Source of the DNA: an uncultured Collinsella sp.
GTDB lineage: Bacteria > Actinomycetota > Coriobacteriia > Coriobacteriales > Coriobacteriaceae
Length of the DNA stretch: 64,000 nucleotides
NCBI GenBank assembly: GCA_958421275.1
Contig: CATZLI010000002.1
Span: 230,208 to 294,207, forward strand
Direction of reading: 5' to 3'
Of this stretch, positions 7,660-15,396 are shown in pieces. Below the pieces are notes generated by a model. That model was not told the DNA's origin and ran no database searches. It saw only the letters and a program-made list of their open reading frames with translations. Made by a program: the position numbers and the translations under genes. How positions within the stretch are numbered: the first letter of the stretch is position 1; the number at the start of each line of letters is the position of its first letter.

Positions 7660-8673
7660 ATGGCATATCCCGTATTTGACCTACACTGCGACACCGCCGA
7701 CCGCATCGGCTGGGCCACGCTCGATCTCGACCTGCGCTTTACCGCCGGCACCGACGGTTATTTCCCCGGCGACGAAACGCATCCGCAAGATTTCGACCTC
7801 ATCGAGGGCAACGCCTGCGCCATCTCGCTCGCAAAGATCGGCAACACGCCATGGGCACAGTGCTTCGCCACGTTTGTCCCCGATGAGATTCCCACCGCCC
7901 ACGCCGCGCGCTTCCAGGCGCAGATCATGGCGCATATGAGCGGCCAGGCAATGCTCAACCACGACCGCATGGTCAACGTACGCAGCGCGGCAGACATTCG
8001 CCCCGCGCTCAAAGACGGCAAGGTCGCCTGCATCCACACCATCGAAAACGCCACGTTCTTTGCCGAGGACCCCGCGCTGATCGAGGTGCTCAAGAGCTTG
8101 GGCGTACTCATGTCATCGCTCAGCTGGAATGCGCAGGGACCGCTCGCGAGCGGACACGATACCCACGCCGGCCTCACCGCCGCCGGCATCGAGGCACTTA
8201 CGCAGATGGAGCACGCCGGCATGGTGCTTGACGTCTCCCACCTCAACGATGAGTGCTTTGACGAGGTTGTCGCCCACGCCACACGTCCCTTCGTCGCCAG
8301 CCACTCCAACTCTCGTGCAGTTTGCGGCGTTAAGCGCAACCTCACCGACGACCAGTTCCGCACCATTCGCGACATGGGTGGCATCGTCGGCCTCAACTAC
8401 TGCAGCGAGTTCCTTTCCAACGACGCAACCGACAAGACAGCCGCAGACGTCACCTTCGACCAGCTGGCGGCACATATCGAGCACTGGCTCGACCTGGGCG
8501 GCGAGGACGTCATCGCGCTCGGCGGCGACTGGGACGGTGCCACGGTGCCCGCCTTCCTCTCCGATGCCAGCAAGATGCCCGAGTTCCAGAACATGCTCTC
8601 CAAGCACTTTGGCAAGACCGTGATGCAGAAGCTCTGCAGCGATAATGCCCTTGCCTTCTTTGAGCGTTATTAA
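7660..8673 (+). CDS. Membrane-dipeptidase family (M19) metallopeptidase
   Basis: A 337-residue peptidase M19 protein that hydrolyses dipeptides, often including D-amino-acid forms. Binuclear zinc ligands are visible: H9 and D11 in DLHCD, E129 in HTIENATF, H194 in LDVSHLNDE and H215 in ASHSNSR. No signal peptide is seen, so it should be cytosolic. The ATG at 7660 has GGAGG four bases upstream. Together with the Opp importers elsewhere in the window it fits a peptide-fermenting lifestyle. It stands alone and ends at a strong stem-loop. Confidence 0.92.
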   Translation: MAYPVFDLHCDTADRIGWATLDLDLRFTAGTDGYFPGDETHPQDFDLIEGNACAISLAKIGNTPWAQCFATFVPDEIPTAHAARFQAQIMAHMSGQAMLNHDRMVNVRSAADIRPALKDGKVACIHTIENATFFAEDPALIEVLKSLGVLMSSLSWNAQGPLASGHDTHAGLTAAGIEALTQMEHAGMVLDVSHLNDECFDEVVAHATRPFVASHSNSRAVCGVKRNLTDDQFRTIRDMGGIVGLNYCSEFLSNDATDKTAADVTFDQLAAHIEHWLDLGGEDVIALGGDWDGATVPAFLSDASKMPEFQNMLSKHFGKTVMQKLCSDNALAFFERY

Positions 8674-8690
8674 TTTCACATCCCCTGAGC

Positions 8691-8724
8691 GGGCCGGCAT
8701 GCCGAACGGTCGACATGCCGGCCC
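8691..8724. terminator. Stem-loop after the dipeptidase gene
   Basis: An 11-bp perfect stem (8691-8701 with 8714-8724, arm GGGCCGGCATG) lies 17 bp after the stop. No T tract follows, so it may be a partial terminator or an RNA stabiliser. The in-frame ATG at 8715 inside it is unlikely to be a start. Confidence 0.6.
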
Positions 8725-8747
8725 GTCCCCAATCTGAAGGACCACTT

Positions 8748-9524
8748 TTGACGCAGCAATTTACGCTTTTCCTACCCCAACCGGATGGGACTCCCATCCC
8801 CGTCGTCGTTACCAAAAAGCGCGTCAAAAACTTCAACCTGCGCGTCACATCGAGCGGTGAGGTCCACGCCAGCGCACCGCTCGGCGCCAGCCGCGAGCGT
8901 ATCGAAGCGTTTGTGAAGCGCAACAGCGCCTGGATTATCAGCCGGCTTGCCCAGCGCGAGCAACGTCAGGCGACGGCGCGAGAGCCGCTCAGCCCCTCGT
9001 CCATCATTGCACTTTGGGGCAAGCCCATCACGGTACAAGATGCGCTCGATCACAACTTTAAGTCACCCGCACCGCGGCCCAAACAAGCCACGTTCGCAAG
9101 CTTTATGGGTACCGACGAGCCAGACGAACGTCCGCAGGCCAAGTGGAACGCGCCCCTCGACGGCTTAACGCCCAGTGAGATCCAAGCCCATATTGACCAG
9201 CTCTATACGTCCGAAGTCACATCGGCGCTGCGGGATATGGTGCACGCATACGAAATCGCAATGGGTGTCGCCGTTTCCCGCGTTTCCGTGCGCAGCATGA
9301 AAACGCGCTGGGGATCATGCACGCCCAAAACCGGCGCCATTCGCATCGCACGAGAACTTGCCGCCTACCCCGTCGAGTGCCTTGACATGGTTGTCGCCCA
9401 CGAGCTCGTCCACTTGCTCGAGCCAAGCCACAATCAGCGGTTTCACGCCCTGCTCGACACGTACTGCCCCAACAATAGAGCACTGTCCCAGCGGCTCAAG
9501 CAGCCACCCATAGAGACATATTAG
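8748..9524 (+). CDS. YgjP-like zinc metallopeptidase (M48/DUF45 family)
   Basis: A 258-residue protein of the YgjP/WLM-like family. It has an N-terminal beta domain (VTKKRVKNFNLRV), the conserved segment SMKTRWGSCTPKTG (about 183-196) and the zinc site HELVH (218-222) with LEPSHNQRFH supplying the third ligand. The physiological substrate is unknown. The TTG at 8748 has GAAGGA about seven bases upstream, while the upstream ATG lies in a hairpin. A linker of about 60 residues between the beta and catalytic domains looks variable. The stop is six bases from the folB stop on the other strand. Confidence 0.85.
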   Translation: MTQQFTLFLPQPDGTPIPVVVTKKRVKNFNLRVTSSGEVHASAPLGASRERIEAFVKRNSAWIISRLAQREQRQATAREPLSPSSIIALWGKPITVQDALDHNFKSPAPRPKQATFASFMGTDEPDERPQAKWNAPLDGLTPSEIQAHIDQLYTSEVTSALRDMVHAYEIAMGVAVSRVSVRSMKTRWGSCTPKTGAIRIARELAAYPVECLDMVVAHELVHLLEPSHNQRFHALLDTYCPNNRALSQRLKQPPIETY

Positions 9525-9530
9525 AACCGG

Positions 9531-10016
9531 TTAGCGCACGCGCTCGATCTCGACACCGCAGCTTGCCAGGGGAAGACCGACGGGCGCCCAAGGCTTATCG
9601 AGCTTAACGCGCACGCCAAGCAGCAAGGGGTAACGACGCAGCAGCATCGAGGCCACACCCTCAGCTGCAGCCTCGATGAGCTTAAACGTATGCTCGCGCA
9701 GATAGCCATCGACATCGTGGCACACCGAGCCATAGTCAATCGAGGCGTCCAGGTTATCGTGCTCCCCCGCTGCACGCAGGTCGGCATAGAGTACCAAGGA
9801 CACGATGAACTTCTGGCCCAGCGCGTTCTCTTCGGGATACACGCCATGGTTAGCAAAAACCTCAAGACCTTCAACGGTGATGCGGTCGGCATGGCGAAGG
9901 TCGTCATAGCTCACGTGGGGCACCGCCGTTGCGGTGGATATTTCGCCCCTTCCACGGCGGGCGAGCTCGGCACCTTCAGTCTTGGTTGCATTCTCGGGCA
10001 GTTTCTTGTTGCTCAT
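9531..10016 (-). CDS. folB: Dihydroneopterin aldolase
   Basis: A 161-residue protein. The FolB fold fills about residues 40-160. It has the substrate motif VFANHGVYPEE, the helix HDVDGYLREHTFKLIEAAAEGVA with the pterin-anchoring Glu, and the catalytic Lys in VKLDKPWAP. It converts 7,8-dihydroneopterin to 6-hydroxymethyl-dihydropterin. The 40-residue N-terminal extension is unusual for a FolB of about 120 residues. The start has GAAGGAGA upstream. It is the last gene of the folE-HD-folB unit. Confidence 0.9.
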   Translation of the reverse strand: MSNKKLPENATKTEGAELARRGRGEISTATAVPHVSYDDLRHADRITVEGLEVFANHGVYPEENALGQKFIVSLVLYADLRAAGEHDNLDASIDYGSVCHDVDGYLREHTFKLIEAAAEGVASMLLRRYPLLLGVRVKLDKPWAPVGLPLASCGVEIERVR

Positions 10017-10059
10017 CGCGATCGTCTCCTTCGTTTAGAACCCCGACCGCGCAGACTAA

Positions 10060-10641
10060 CTACACGCGAATCGACAGGTTCTTTTTATCATCGCTCCAGT
10101 TGCAAGCATTGCGCGCGGGGCATGCAAAGCAGGCGCGCGACGCTTTGTCGGCTGCATAGAGCAGACGCTCAAGCGGTTGGCTGTTCACGCGCAGCTTTCG
10201 ATGGCCCAGAATGGCCGTCTTTATGGCTGCGGCATCGGCCGGCTCAAACGCCACGTCATCGGGCATGCCGCCGAGAATCGCATCAGCGACGCGTTCGCTT
10301 GCAACATCATGGGATATACCCGATTCATACTGTTCATCTTTGCCGATATCGTGAAGAAGTGCCGTGGCGTAGATGACCTCGCGGTCAAATTCGAGCTGCT
10401 CCTCGAGATTCTTGATCCACATAATGCGAGAGACATCGAGCAGATGGTCAATACCGTGGCGGCAGAAGATGCGCCCCGATTCCAACTGCGCAATGTTGCC
10501 CAGATGCCGCCGGAACAGCCCGTTGGCACAAATGTAATCAATGCGAGGCATGGCACCAAAGGGAGCCAAGCCCGAAGCCATAAAGCCGCGACGTGACGTC
10601 CCCTCATCGGTCTTCGATGCAAAGTCGTTGACGACTCTCAT
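10060..10641 (-). CDS. HD-domain phosphohydrolase in the folate operon
   Basis: A 193-residue HD-superfamily protein. Metal ligands are seen as H62 (RHGIDHLLD), the HD pair H97-D98 (ALLHDIGKDEQ) and H111 (SGISHDVASERVA). A C-terminal cluster C171-x2-C174-x5-C180 follows and may bind metal. HD proteins hydrolyse phosphoester bonds. Its place between folE and folB, with a 2-bp gap to folE and no separate ribosome site, makes it a candidate for dephosphorylating dihydroneopterin triphosphate. That role is inferred from position only. The downstream ATG at 10581 is an alternative start. Confidence 0.8.
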   Translation of the reverse strand: MRVVNDFASKTDEGTSRRGFMASGLAPFGAMPRIDYICANGLFRRHLGNIAQLESGRIFCRHGIDHLLDVSRIMWIKNLEEQLEFDREVIYATALLHDIGKDEQYESGISHDVASERVADAILGGMPDDVAFEPADAAAIKTAILGHRKLRVNSQPLERLLYAADKASRACFACPARNACNWSDDKKNLSIRV

Positions 10642-10643
10642 AG

Positions 10644-11201
10644 TTAGCGTCCCAGCATCCTAAAGAAACGCTCCTCGAGCGCGGGATCGGTCTCAAAGAC
10701 GCCGCGGCGAGCGAGCGTCACGGTCTTGGTGCCAGGCTTTTGCACGCCGCGCATGGTCATACACATATGCTCGGCTTCCATGAGCACAATCGCTCCCCGG
10801 GGAGCGAGATAATCCATGAGAGCGTCGGCAACCTGCGCACACAGCTGCTCCTGCAGCTGTAGACGGCGGGCATAAACCTCAACCGTGCGGGCGAGCTTGG
10901 AAAGCCCTGCGACACGGCCGTTGGGGATATAGCCAATGGCAGCCTTGCCGTAAAACGGCAGCAGATGATGCTCGCACAGCGAGTAAAACGTGATGTCGCG
11001 CTCGATAACCAAATCGTTCGAAGCGACGGCAAAGGTTTTGGACAGGTGCTCCTCGGCACTCTGGTCCATACCACCGGCGATCTCACCATACATACGGGCA
11101 ACGCGCGCCGGGGTCTCCAGCAGGCCCTCACGAGTTGGGTCCTCGCCTATGCCCTCAAGCAACAGCTTAATGGCGGCCTCGACTTTTTCCTGATCGACCA
11201 T
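10644..11201 (-). CDS. folE: GTP cyclohydrolase I
   Basis: A 185-residue FolE that converts GTP to 7,8-dihydroneopterin triphosphate, the first step of folate synthesis. Zinc ligands C76 and H79 ([10 protein letters not shown]) and C147 ([10 protein letters not shown]) are present. The GTP-binding segment [19 protein letters not shown] and the C-terminal [11 protein letters not shown] are intact. The ATG at 11201 has GAGG five bases upstream. It follows nrdG by 66 bp on the same strand, so it may be partly transcribed with it. Confidence 0.95.
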   Translation of the reverse strand: MVDQEKVEAAIKLLLEGIGEDPTREGLLETPARVARMYGEIAGGMDQSAEEHLSKTFAVASNDLVIERDITFYSLCEHHLLPFYGKAAIGYIPNGRVAGLSKLARTVEVYARRLQLQEQLCAQVADALMDYLAPRGAIVLMEAEHMCMTMRGVQKPGTKTVTLARRGVFETDPALEERFFRMLGR

Positions 11202-11267
11202 CTGGGCCTCACTTTTCCGATTTTGCGTTCGCGCTATGGTACCACGCCCTTTGGCATCGGCCACAAG

Positions 11268-11849
11268 CTACATAGTATGGGTCGAATAGACCGGATCGTC
11301 CCGCCAAAGCTCCACAGCGTCGCAAAGCGCAACGCCCTCGCGCACAGCACGGGCGCGCGTGGCGTTCATATCAATCACGCGCTGATTGCTCGAGCCCCTA
11401 AAACGCAATGAGATATCGTACAGATCCTGAACAAACGGGCCATCCACCAACATATCGAGGCAGGCAAGGATACGGTCCGTCGCCTCGGTATGGTGACGAC
11501 CACCCGGCATAAGCTCCTCGAGCACGTCGCCGGTAAAGCACCAAATGGTCTTGCCCGACCCCGCGGGATAGGCCGCACGCACGCGTTCGATAAAGTCAAC
11601 AAGCCCCGCCTGATTCTCGGGCTCCATGGGCTCGCCACCCAGAATCGTCAGGCCATCGATAAAGGGATGATCGAGACTCTCGATAATTTTGTCCTCGACG
11701 GCGCGATCGAACGGCTCGCCCGCAGCAAAGTCCCACGCGACGGAGTTAAAGCAATTCTTGCACCCGCGACGGCACCCGCTCACAAACAGAGAAGTACGAA
11801 CGCCTTCCCCATCAGCAATGTCGAAATACTTAATGTTCGCGTAGTTCAT
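11268..11849 (-). CDS. nrdG: Anaerobic ribonucleotide reductase activase (radical SAM)
   Basis: A 193-residue radical-SAM enzyme that installs the glycyl radical on NrdD. The 4Fe-4S motif C26-x3-C30-x2-C33 lies in SGCRRGCKNCF, and the SAM-binding GGEP lies in LTILGGEPMEPEN. The ATG at 11849 has GGGAG about nine bases upstream. It follows nrdD on the same strand across a 427-bp gap that holds two long palindromes, so transcript processing or attenuation between them is likely. Confidence 0.93.
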   Translation of the reverse strand: MNYANIKYFDIADGEGVRTSLFVSGCRRGCKNCFNSVAWDFAAGEPFDRAVEDKIIESLDHPFIDGLTILGGEPMEPENQAGLVDFIERVRAAYPAGSGKTIWCFTGDVLEELMPGGRHHTEATDRILACLDMLVDGPFVQDLYDISLRFRGSSNQRVIDMNATRARAVREGVALCDAVELWRDDPVYSTHTM

Positions 11850-11864
11850 AGGTAACTCTCCCGG

Positions 11865-11948
11865 GAGGCCGGGACATATCATCCCGTCCTCAAACATTCT
11901 CGGCCTTCGGCCTGCGAAACTGCGGGCGGGACGATATGTCCCGGCCTC
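11865..11948. repeat. Long palindrome upstream of nrdG
   Basis: Perfect 16-bp outer arms (11865-11880 and 11933-11948) close an 84-bp imperfect palindrome. Inner arms near 11881-11889 and 11924-11932 are partly complementary, and a small CGGCC-type hairpin sits in the centre. It ends at the nrdG ribosome site. Confidence 0.75.
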
Positions 11949-12126
11949 ATGCAAAGGGTAACTCAATGAACGAAGCGAACATCGAGTATAGGGTTCGAGG
12001 TCCAATAAAAACTTTGTTGCAGCTCAACCGCTATCGCAAGTAAATCGCAGCTGCAGCTCGAATTATTTCCGCTAAGAACTTCGAGGAGCGAGCAGGCCGC
12101 GCGCTGCATCTCAGCTACGTCAACTT

Positions 12127-12265
12127 GGCTGAACCGAGAGGGCCGCTTGGGCATTTGCTCGATATGAGTTCCGCACGCAAAGAAGGCCACTTAATGTGGC
12201 CTTCGTCTTGCGCAGGACTGTCCGAAATAGCGAGCAAATGCCCAAGCGGCCCTCTCGGTTCAGCC
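12127..12265. repeat. 139-bp palindrome with 35-bp perfect arms, 3' of nrdD
   Basis: Arms 12127-12161 and 12231-12265 are perfect reverse complements. A central hairpin (12182-12190 with 12196-12204, arm GAAGGCCAC) resembles a terminator, and the intervening segments are partly complementary. It begins 11 bp after the nrdD stop in the direction of transcription. Confidence 0.85.
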
Positions 12266-12276
12266 CCGGAGCGGTA

Positions 12277-14499
12277 TTAGAGATGCAGCACGCGGTCGCG
12301 GATCTCCTCGGTTCGACCCTGGTTCCAGAACTGGGTACCGATGTAACCGCACGTGCGACGGGCGACATTCATCTTCTCCTGGTCACGATTGCCGCAATTG
12401 GGGCACTCCCACACCAGCTTGCCGTCATCCTCGACAATCTTGATCTCACCGTCGTAGCCGCACACCTGGCAGTAGTCGCTCTTGGTGTTGAGCTCGGCGT
12501 ACATGATGTTGTCGTAGATGTACTGCATCACGCGAATGACAGCCTTGAGGTTGTCCTGCATGTTGGGAACCTCGACGTAGGAGATGGCACCGCCCGGCGA
12601 AAGCTGCTGGAACATACCCTCGAACTTGAGCTTGTCGAATGCGTCGATCTCCTCGGACACGTGGACGTGGTAGCTGTTGGTGATGTAGCCCTTGTCCGTC
12701 ACGCCCGGGATGATGCCAAAACGACGCTGCAGGCACTTGGCGAACTTGTAGGTCGTCGACTCAAGCGGGGTACCGTACAGCGAGAAGTCAATATCGCTTT
12801 CGGCCTTCCACTCCGCGCACTTGTCGTTCATGCGCTGCATGACGGCCATGGCAAAGGGCGTGCCCTCCTTCTCGGTGTGGCTGTGGCCCGTCATGTACTT
12901 AACGCACTCATACAGGCCGGCATAACCCAGACTAATGGTGGAGTAACCGCCCACGAGCAACTTGTCGATCGTCTCGCCCTTCTTCAGGCGGGCGAGGGCA
13001 CCGTACTGCCAAAGAATCGGTGCGGCATCCGAAAGCGTACCCATCAGACGCTCATGACGGCACAGCAGGGCGCGGTGGCACAGCTCAAGGCGCTCGTCGA
13101 AGATCTTCCAGAACTTATCCATGTCCTGATGCGAGCTCAGCGCGACATCGGGCAGGTTGATGGTCACAACGCCCTGGTTAAAGCGACCGTAGTACTTGGG
13201 CTTGTTCGGGTCATAGTTCAGCGCGTTGGCCACGTTGTTAAATCCGTTACCGGAGCGGTCGGGCGTCAGGAAGCTGCGGCAACCCATGCAGGTATAGCAG
13301 TCGCCGTTGCCCGCGGTCTCGCCCTTCGACAGCTTGAGCTCGCGCATCTTCTTCTCGGAGATGTAGTCGGGCACCATGCGCTTGGCGGTGCACTTCGCAG
13401 CCAGCTGAGTCAGGTAGAAGTACGGGGAATCCTCGTGAACGTTATCGTCCTCGAGCACGTAGATGAGCTTGGGGAACGCCGGGGTGATCCACACGCCGGC
13501 TTCGTTCTTAACGCCCTCATAGCGCTGACGAAGCGTCTCCTCCACAATCATGGCAAGGTCATGCTTCTCCTGGGGCGTACGGGCCTCATTGAGATACATA
13601 AAGACCGTCACGAACGGCGCCTGGCCATTCGTGGTCATAAGGGTCACGACCTGATACTGAATCGTCTGAACGCCGCGACGGATCTCGTCACGCAGGCGGT
13701 CCTCAACAACCTCGCGGACCTTTTCGGGAGATGCGGAAACGCCGAGCTCCTCGAGCTCGCGGGCGACCTCGCCGCGAATCTTTTGACGGCTCACCTCGAC
13801 GAACGGGGCAAGATGGGTCAGCGAAATCGACTGGCCACCGTACTGGGAGGAAGCAACCTGAGCGATGATCTGCGTCGCGATGTTGCAGGCAGTCGAGAAG
13901 CTGTGCGGCTTCTCGATCAGCGTGCCCGAAATAACAGTACCGTTCTGGAGCATATCCTCCAGGTTCACCAGGTCGCAGTTATGCATGTGCTGGGCAAAGT
14001 AGTCCGAATCATGGAAGTGAATCAGACCCTCATTGTGAGCATCCACAATCTCCTGGGGCAGCAGCACACGCTGGGTCAGGTCCTTGGAGATCTCGCCGGC
14101 CATGTAGTCACGCTGAACGGAATTGACGGTCGGGTTCTTGTTGGAGTTCTCCTGCTTGACCTCTTCGTTGTTGCACTCAATCAGCGACAGAATCTTGTCG
14201 TCGGTCGTGTTCTTCTGGCGCTTCAGGCTCTGAACATAGCGATAGATGATGTAATGGCGAGCGACCTCGTAGCAGTCGAGACGCATAATCTCGTCCTCGA
14301 CCAGATCCTGAATCTCCTCGACCGACACGGTGTGGCCCGCGTTCTCGCATGCCTCGGCGACGTTTTGTGCCGCGTAAACCACCTGGCGGTCGGTAAGACG
14401 AGAGCTCTCCTCGACCTCCAAGTTTGCGGCGCGGATGGCATTGACAATCTTATCGATGTCAAAGACAACCTCGGTGCCGCTGCGCTTGATGATCTTCAT
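12277..14499 (-). CDS. nrdD: Anaerobic ribonucleoside-triphosphate reductase
   Basis: A 740-residue class III reductase making dNTPs without oxygen. Residues 1-95 form an ATP-cone (MKIIKRSGTEVVFDIDKI) for allosteric control. The C-terminus has the zinc site C677-x2-C680 and C699-x2-C702, and the glycyl-radical Gly at about 718 in RRTCGYIGTQFW. Active-site cysteines are expected in the central barrel; TCMGCRSF is conspicuous. The start is right at the ATP-cone Met. Tandem NrdR boxes and a promoter lie about 230 bp upstream, and nrdG is downstream. Confidence 0.96.
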   Translation of the reverse strand: MKIIKRSGTEVVFDIDKIVNAIRAANLEVEESSRLTDRQVVYAAQNVAEACENAGHTVSVEEIQDLVEDEIMRLDCYEVARHYIIYRYVQSLKRQKNTTDDKILSLIECNNEEVKQENSNKNPTVNSVQRDYMAGEISKDLTQRVLLPQEIVDAHNEGLIHFHDSDYFAQHMHNCDLVNLEDMLQNGTVISGTLIEKPHSFSTACNIATQIIAQVASSQYGGQSISLTHLAPFVEVSRQKIRGEVARELEELGVSASPEKVREVVEDRLRDEIRRGVQTIQYQVVTLMTTNGQAPFVTVFMYLNEARTPQEKHDLAMIVEETLRQRYEGVKNEAGVWITPAFPKLIYVLEDDNVHEDSPYFYLTQLAAKCTAKRMVPDYISEKKMRELKLSKGETAGNGDCYTCMGCRSFLTPDRSGNGFNNVANALNYDPNKPKYYGRFNQGVVTINLPDVALSSHQDMDKFWKIFDERLELCHRALLCRHERLMGTLSDAAPILWQYGALARLKKGETIDKLLVGGYSTISLGYAGLYECVKYMTGHSHTEKEGTPFAMAVMQRMNDKCAEWKAESDIDFSLYGTPLESTTYKFAKCLQRRFGIIPGVTDKGYITNSYHVHVSEEIDAFDKLKFEGMFQQLSPGGAISYVEVPNMQDNLKAVIRVMQYIYDNIMYAELNTKSDYCQVCGYDGEIKIVEDDGKLVWECPNCGNRDQEKMNVARRTCGYIGTQFWNQGRTEEIRDRVLHL

Positions 14500-14722
14500 C
14501 CTCTTGCCTCTTTCGCGTCGAAATCGTATTGCGCTTCAGAGCCAAACGATGCCCGGCAGGGCTTGCCCCTGTCTTGCGGCGCCGTCGCGCAATCTGTGTT
14601 TTCGAAAACCATAGGCCCTCATGCGGACAATCCTCGCAGCCAATCAAGGGGCTCGAAGATCCATCCAAATGGGGCGAATAAGGTCCTCGTTCTCTGTCCG
14701 CCATCTATCATACGACAAAGAG

Positions 14723-14771
14723 GCATCTATATCCTGTATTCTTTTTTTAGGTCAAACACAACATATAGTGT
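14723..14771 (-). promoter_or_regulatory. nrdD promoter with tandem NrdR boxes
   Basis: On the minus strand, TTGACC (14750-14755) and TATAGA (14726-14731) are 18 bp apart. A good NrdR box, ACACAACATATAGTGT (14756-14771), abuts the -35. A weaker one (14723-14738, GCATCTATATCCTGTA) covers the -10. The boxes are 33 bp apart, about three helical turns, as NrdR requires. Confidence 0.75.
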
Positions 14772-15065
14772 TTCAGCAGGTCAAAGCAATTAGTCATTTT
14801 GCAGACGCATTAATTATGAGGGGTTCTTGGCAAGTCGGTAAAACGTTACCAACACGGCTACCTGCATGGCAGTTATAAAACCCCCTTAGTCAAGCCGCTG
14901 ACAAATCCTACCAAAACCAAGCCGCTCACGCCAAAAGAATCCAAAAGATTATGCTTGACCAACATGTTGCGGTCACGGTCGGCCAGGACGTATGCAACCT
15001 GCCGGCACCTCTACGGGGACCTTGGATCAATATTTGCTGGCATATTTGACGGCGTGCTTGGTAGC
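14772..15065. other. Gene-free stretch upstream of the nrdD promoter
   Basis: No supported gene. A short inverted repeat, GGTAAAACGTTACC (14837-14850), resembles a LacI-family operator but its arms are only five bases. The rest shows no clear structure. Confidence 0.4.
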
Positions 15066-15102
15066 AAAACAAAACAGCTCAGAGGACATAGCCTCTGAGC
15101 TG
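15066..15102 (-). terminator. Terminator of the tRNA-Gly-Val unit
   Basis: An 11-bp perfect stem (15075-15085 with 15092-15102, arm CAGCTCAGAGG) is followed on the minus strand by TTTTGTTTTG. Confidence 0.9.
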
Positions 15103-15110
15103 CGAACATT

Positions 15111-15185
15111 TGGTGGGCGTTAGAAGATTTGAACTTCTGACCTCTTCCGTGTCAGGGAAGCGCTCTCCCCCTGAGCTAAACGCCC
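15111..15185 (-). tRNA. tRNA-Val (GAC)
   Basis: A full cloverleaf with a GGGCG acceptor arm, anticodon loop CTGACAC giving anticodon GAC, T-arm with TTCAAAT and encoded CCA. It lies just downstream of tRNA-Gly in one unit. Confidence 0.95.
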
Positions 15186-15188
15186 AAA

Positions 15189-15264
15189 TGGAGCGGACAA
15201 CGGGGCTCGAACCCGCGACCCCAACCTTGGCAAGGTTGTGCTCTACCAACTGAGCCATGTCCGC
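15189..15264 (-). tRNA. tRNA-Gly (GCC), copy 1
   Basis: A cloverleaf with a GCGGACA acceptor, anticodon loop TTGCCAA giving anticodon GCC, T-loop TTCGAGC and encoded CCA. Identical to the copies at 17309 and 17535. Confidence 0.96.
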
Positions 15265-15276
15265 TTACGAGGATTA

Positions 15277-15324
15277 ATCTTACGTGATGCCCGCATCCTA
15301 TGCAAGAACTTTTTTTGAAAAGTT
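15277..15324 (-). promoter_or_regulatory. tRNA-Gly-Val promoter with A/T palindrome
   Basis: On the minus strand, TTGCAT (15300-15305) and TAAGAT (15277-15282) are 17 bp apart. Directly upstream of the -35 lies an A/T palindrome (15307-15324, AACTTTT/GAAAAGTT arms) shared with the other two tRNA promoters in this window. Confidence 0.8.
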
Positions 15325-15396
15325 TTGCGACGCTCTCGCGAGGGCATCAGTCGTCACGAAAGGCGCGAACAAACGCAGGCTCACAGCGAGATGCCC

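Noticed and set aside
12196..14793. A plus-strand open frame of 865 codons opposite nrdD
   Set aside because: Antisense shadow of a well-conserved reductase; rich in Leu, Val and His without domain motifs.
14837..14850. GGTAAAACGTTACC as a LacI-type operator
   Set aside because: The arms are only five bases and the position is far from a placed promoter; kept as a note only.
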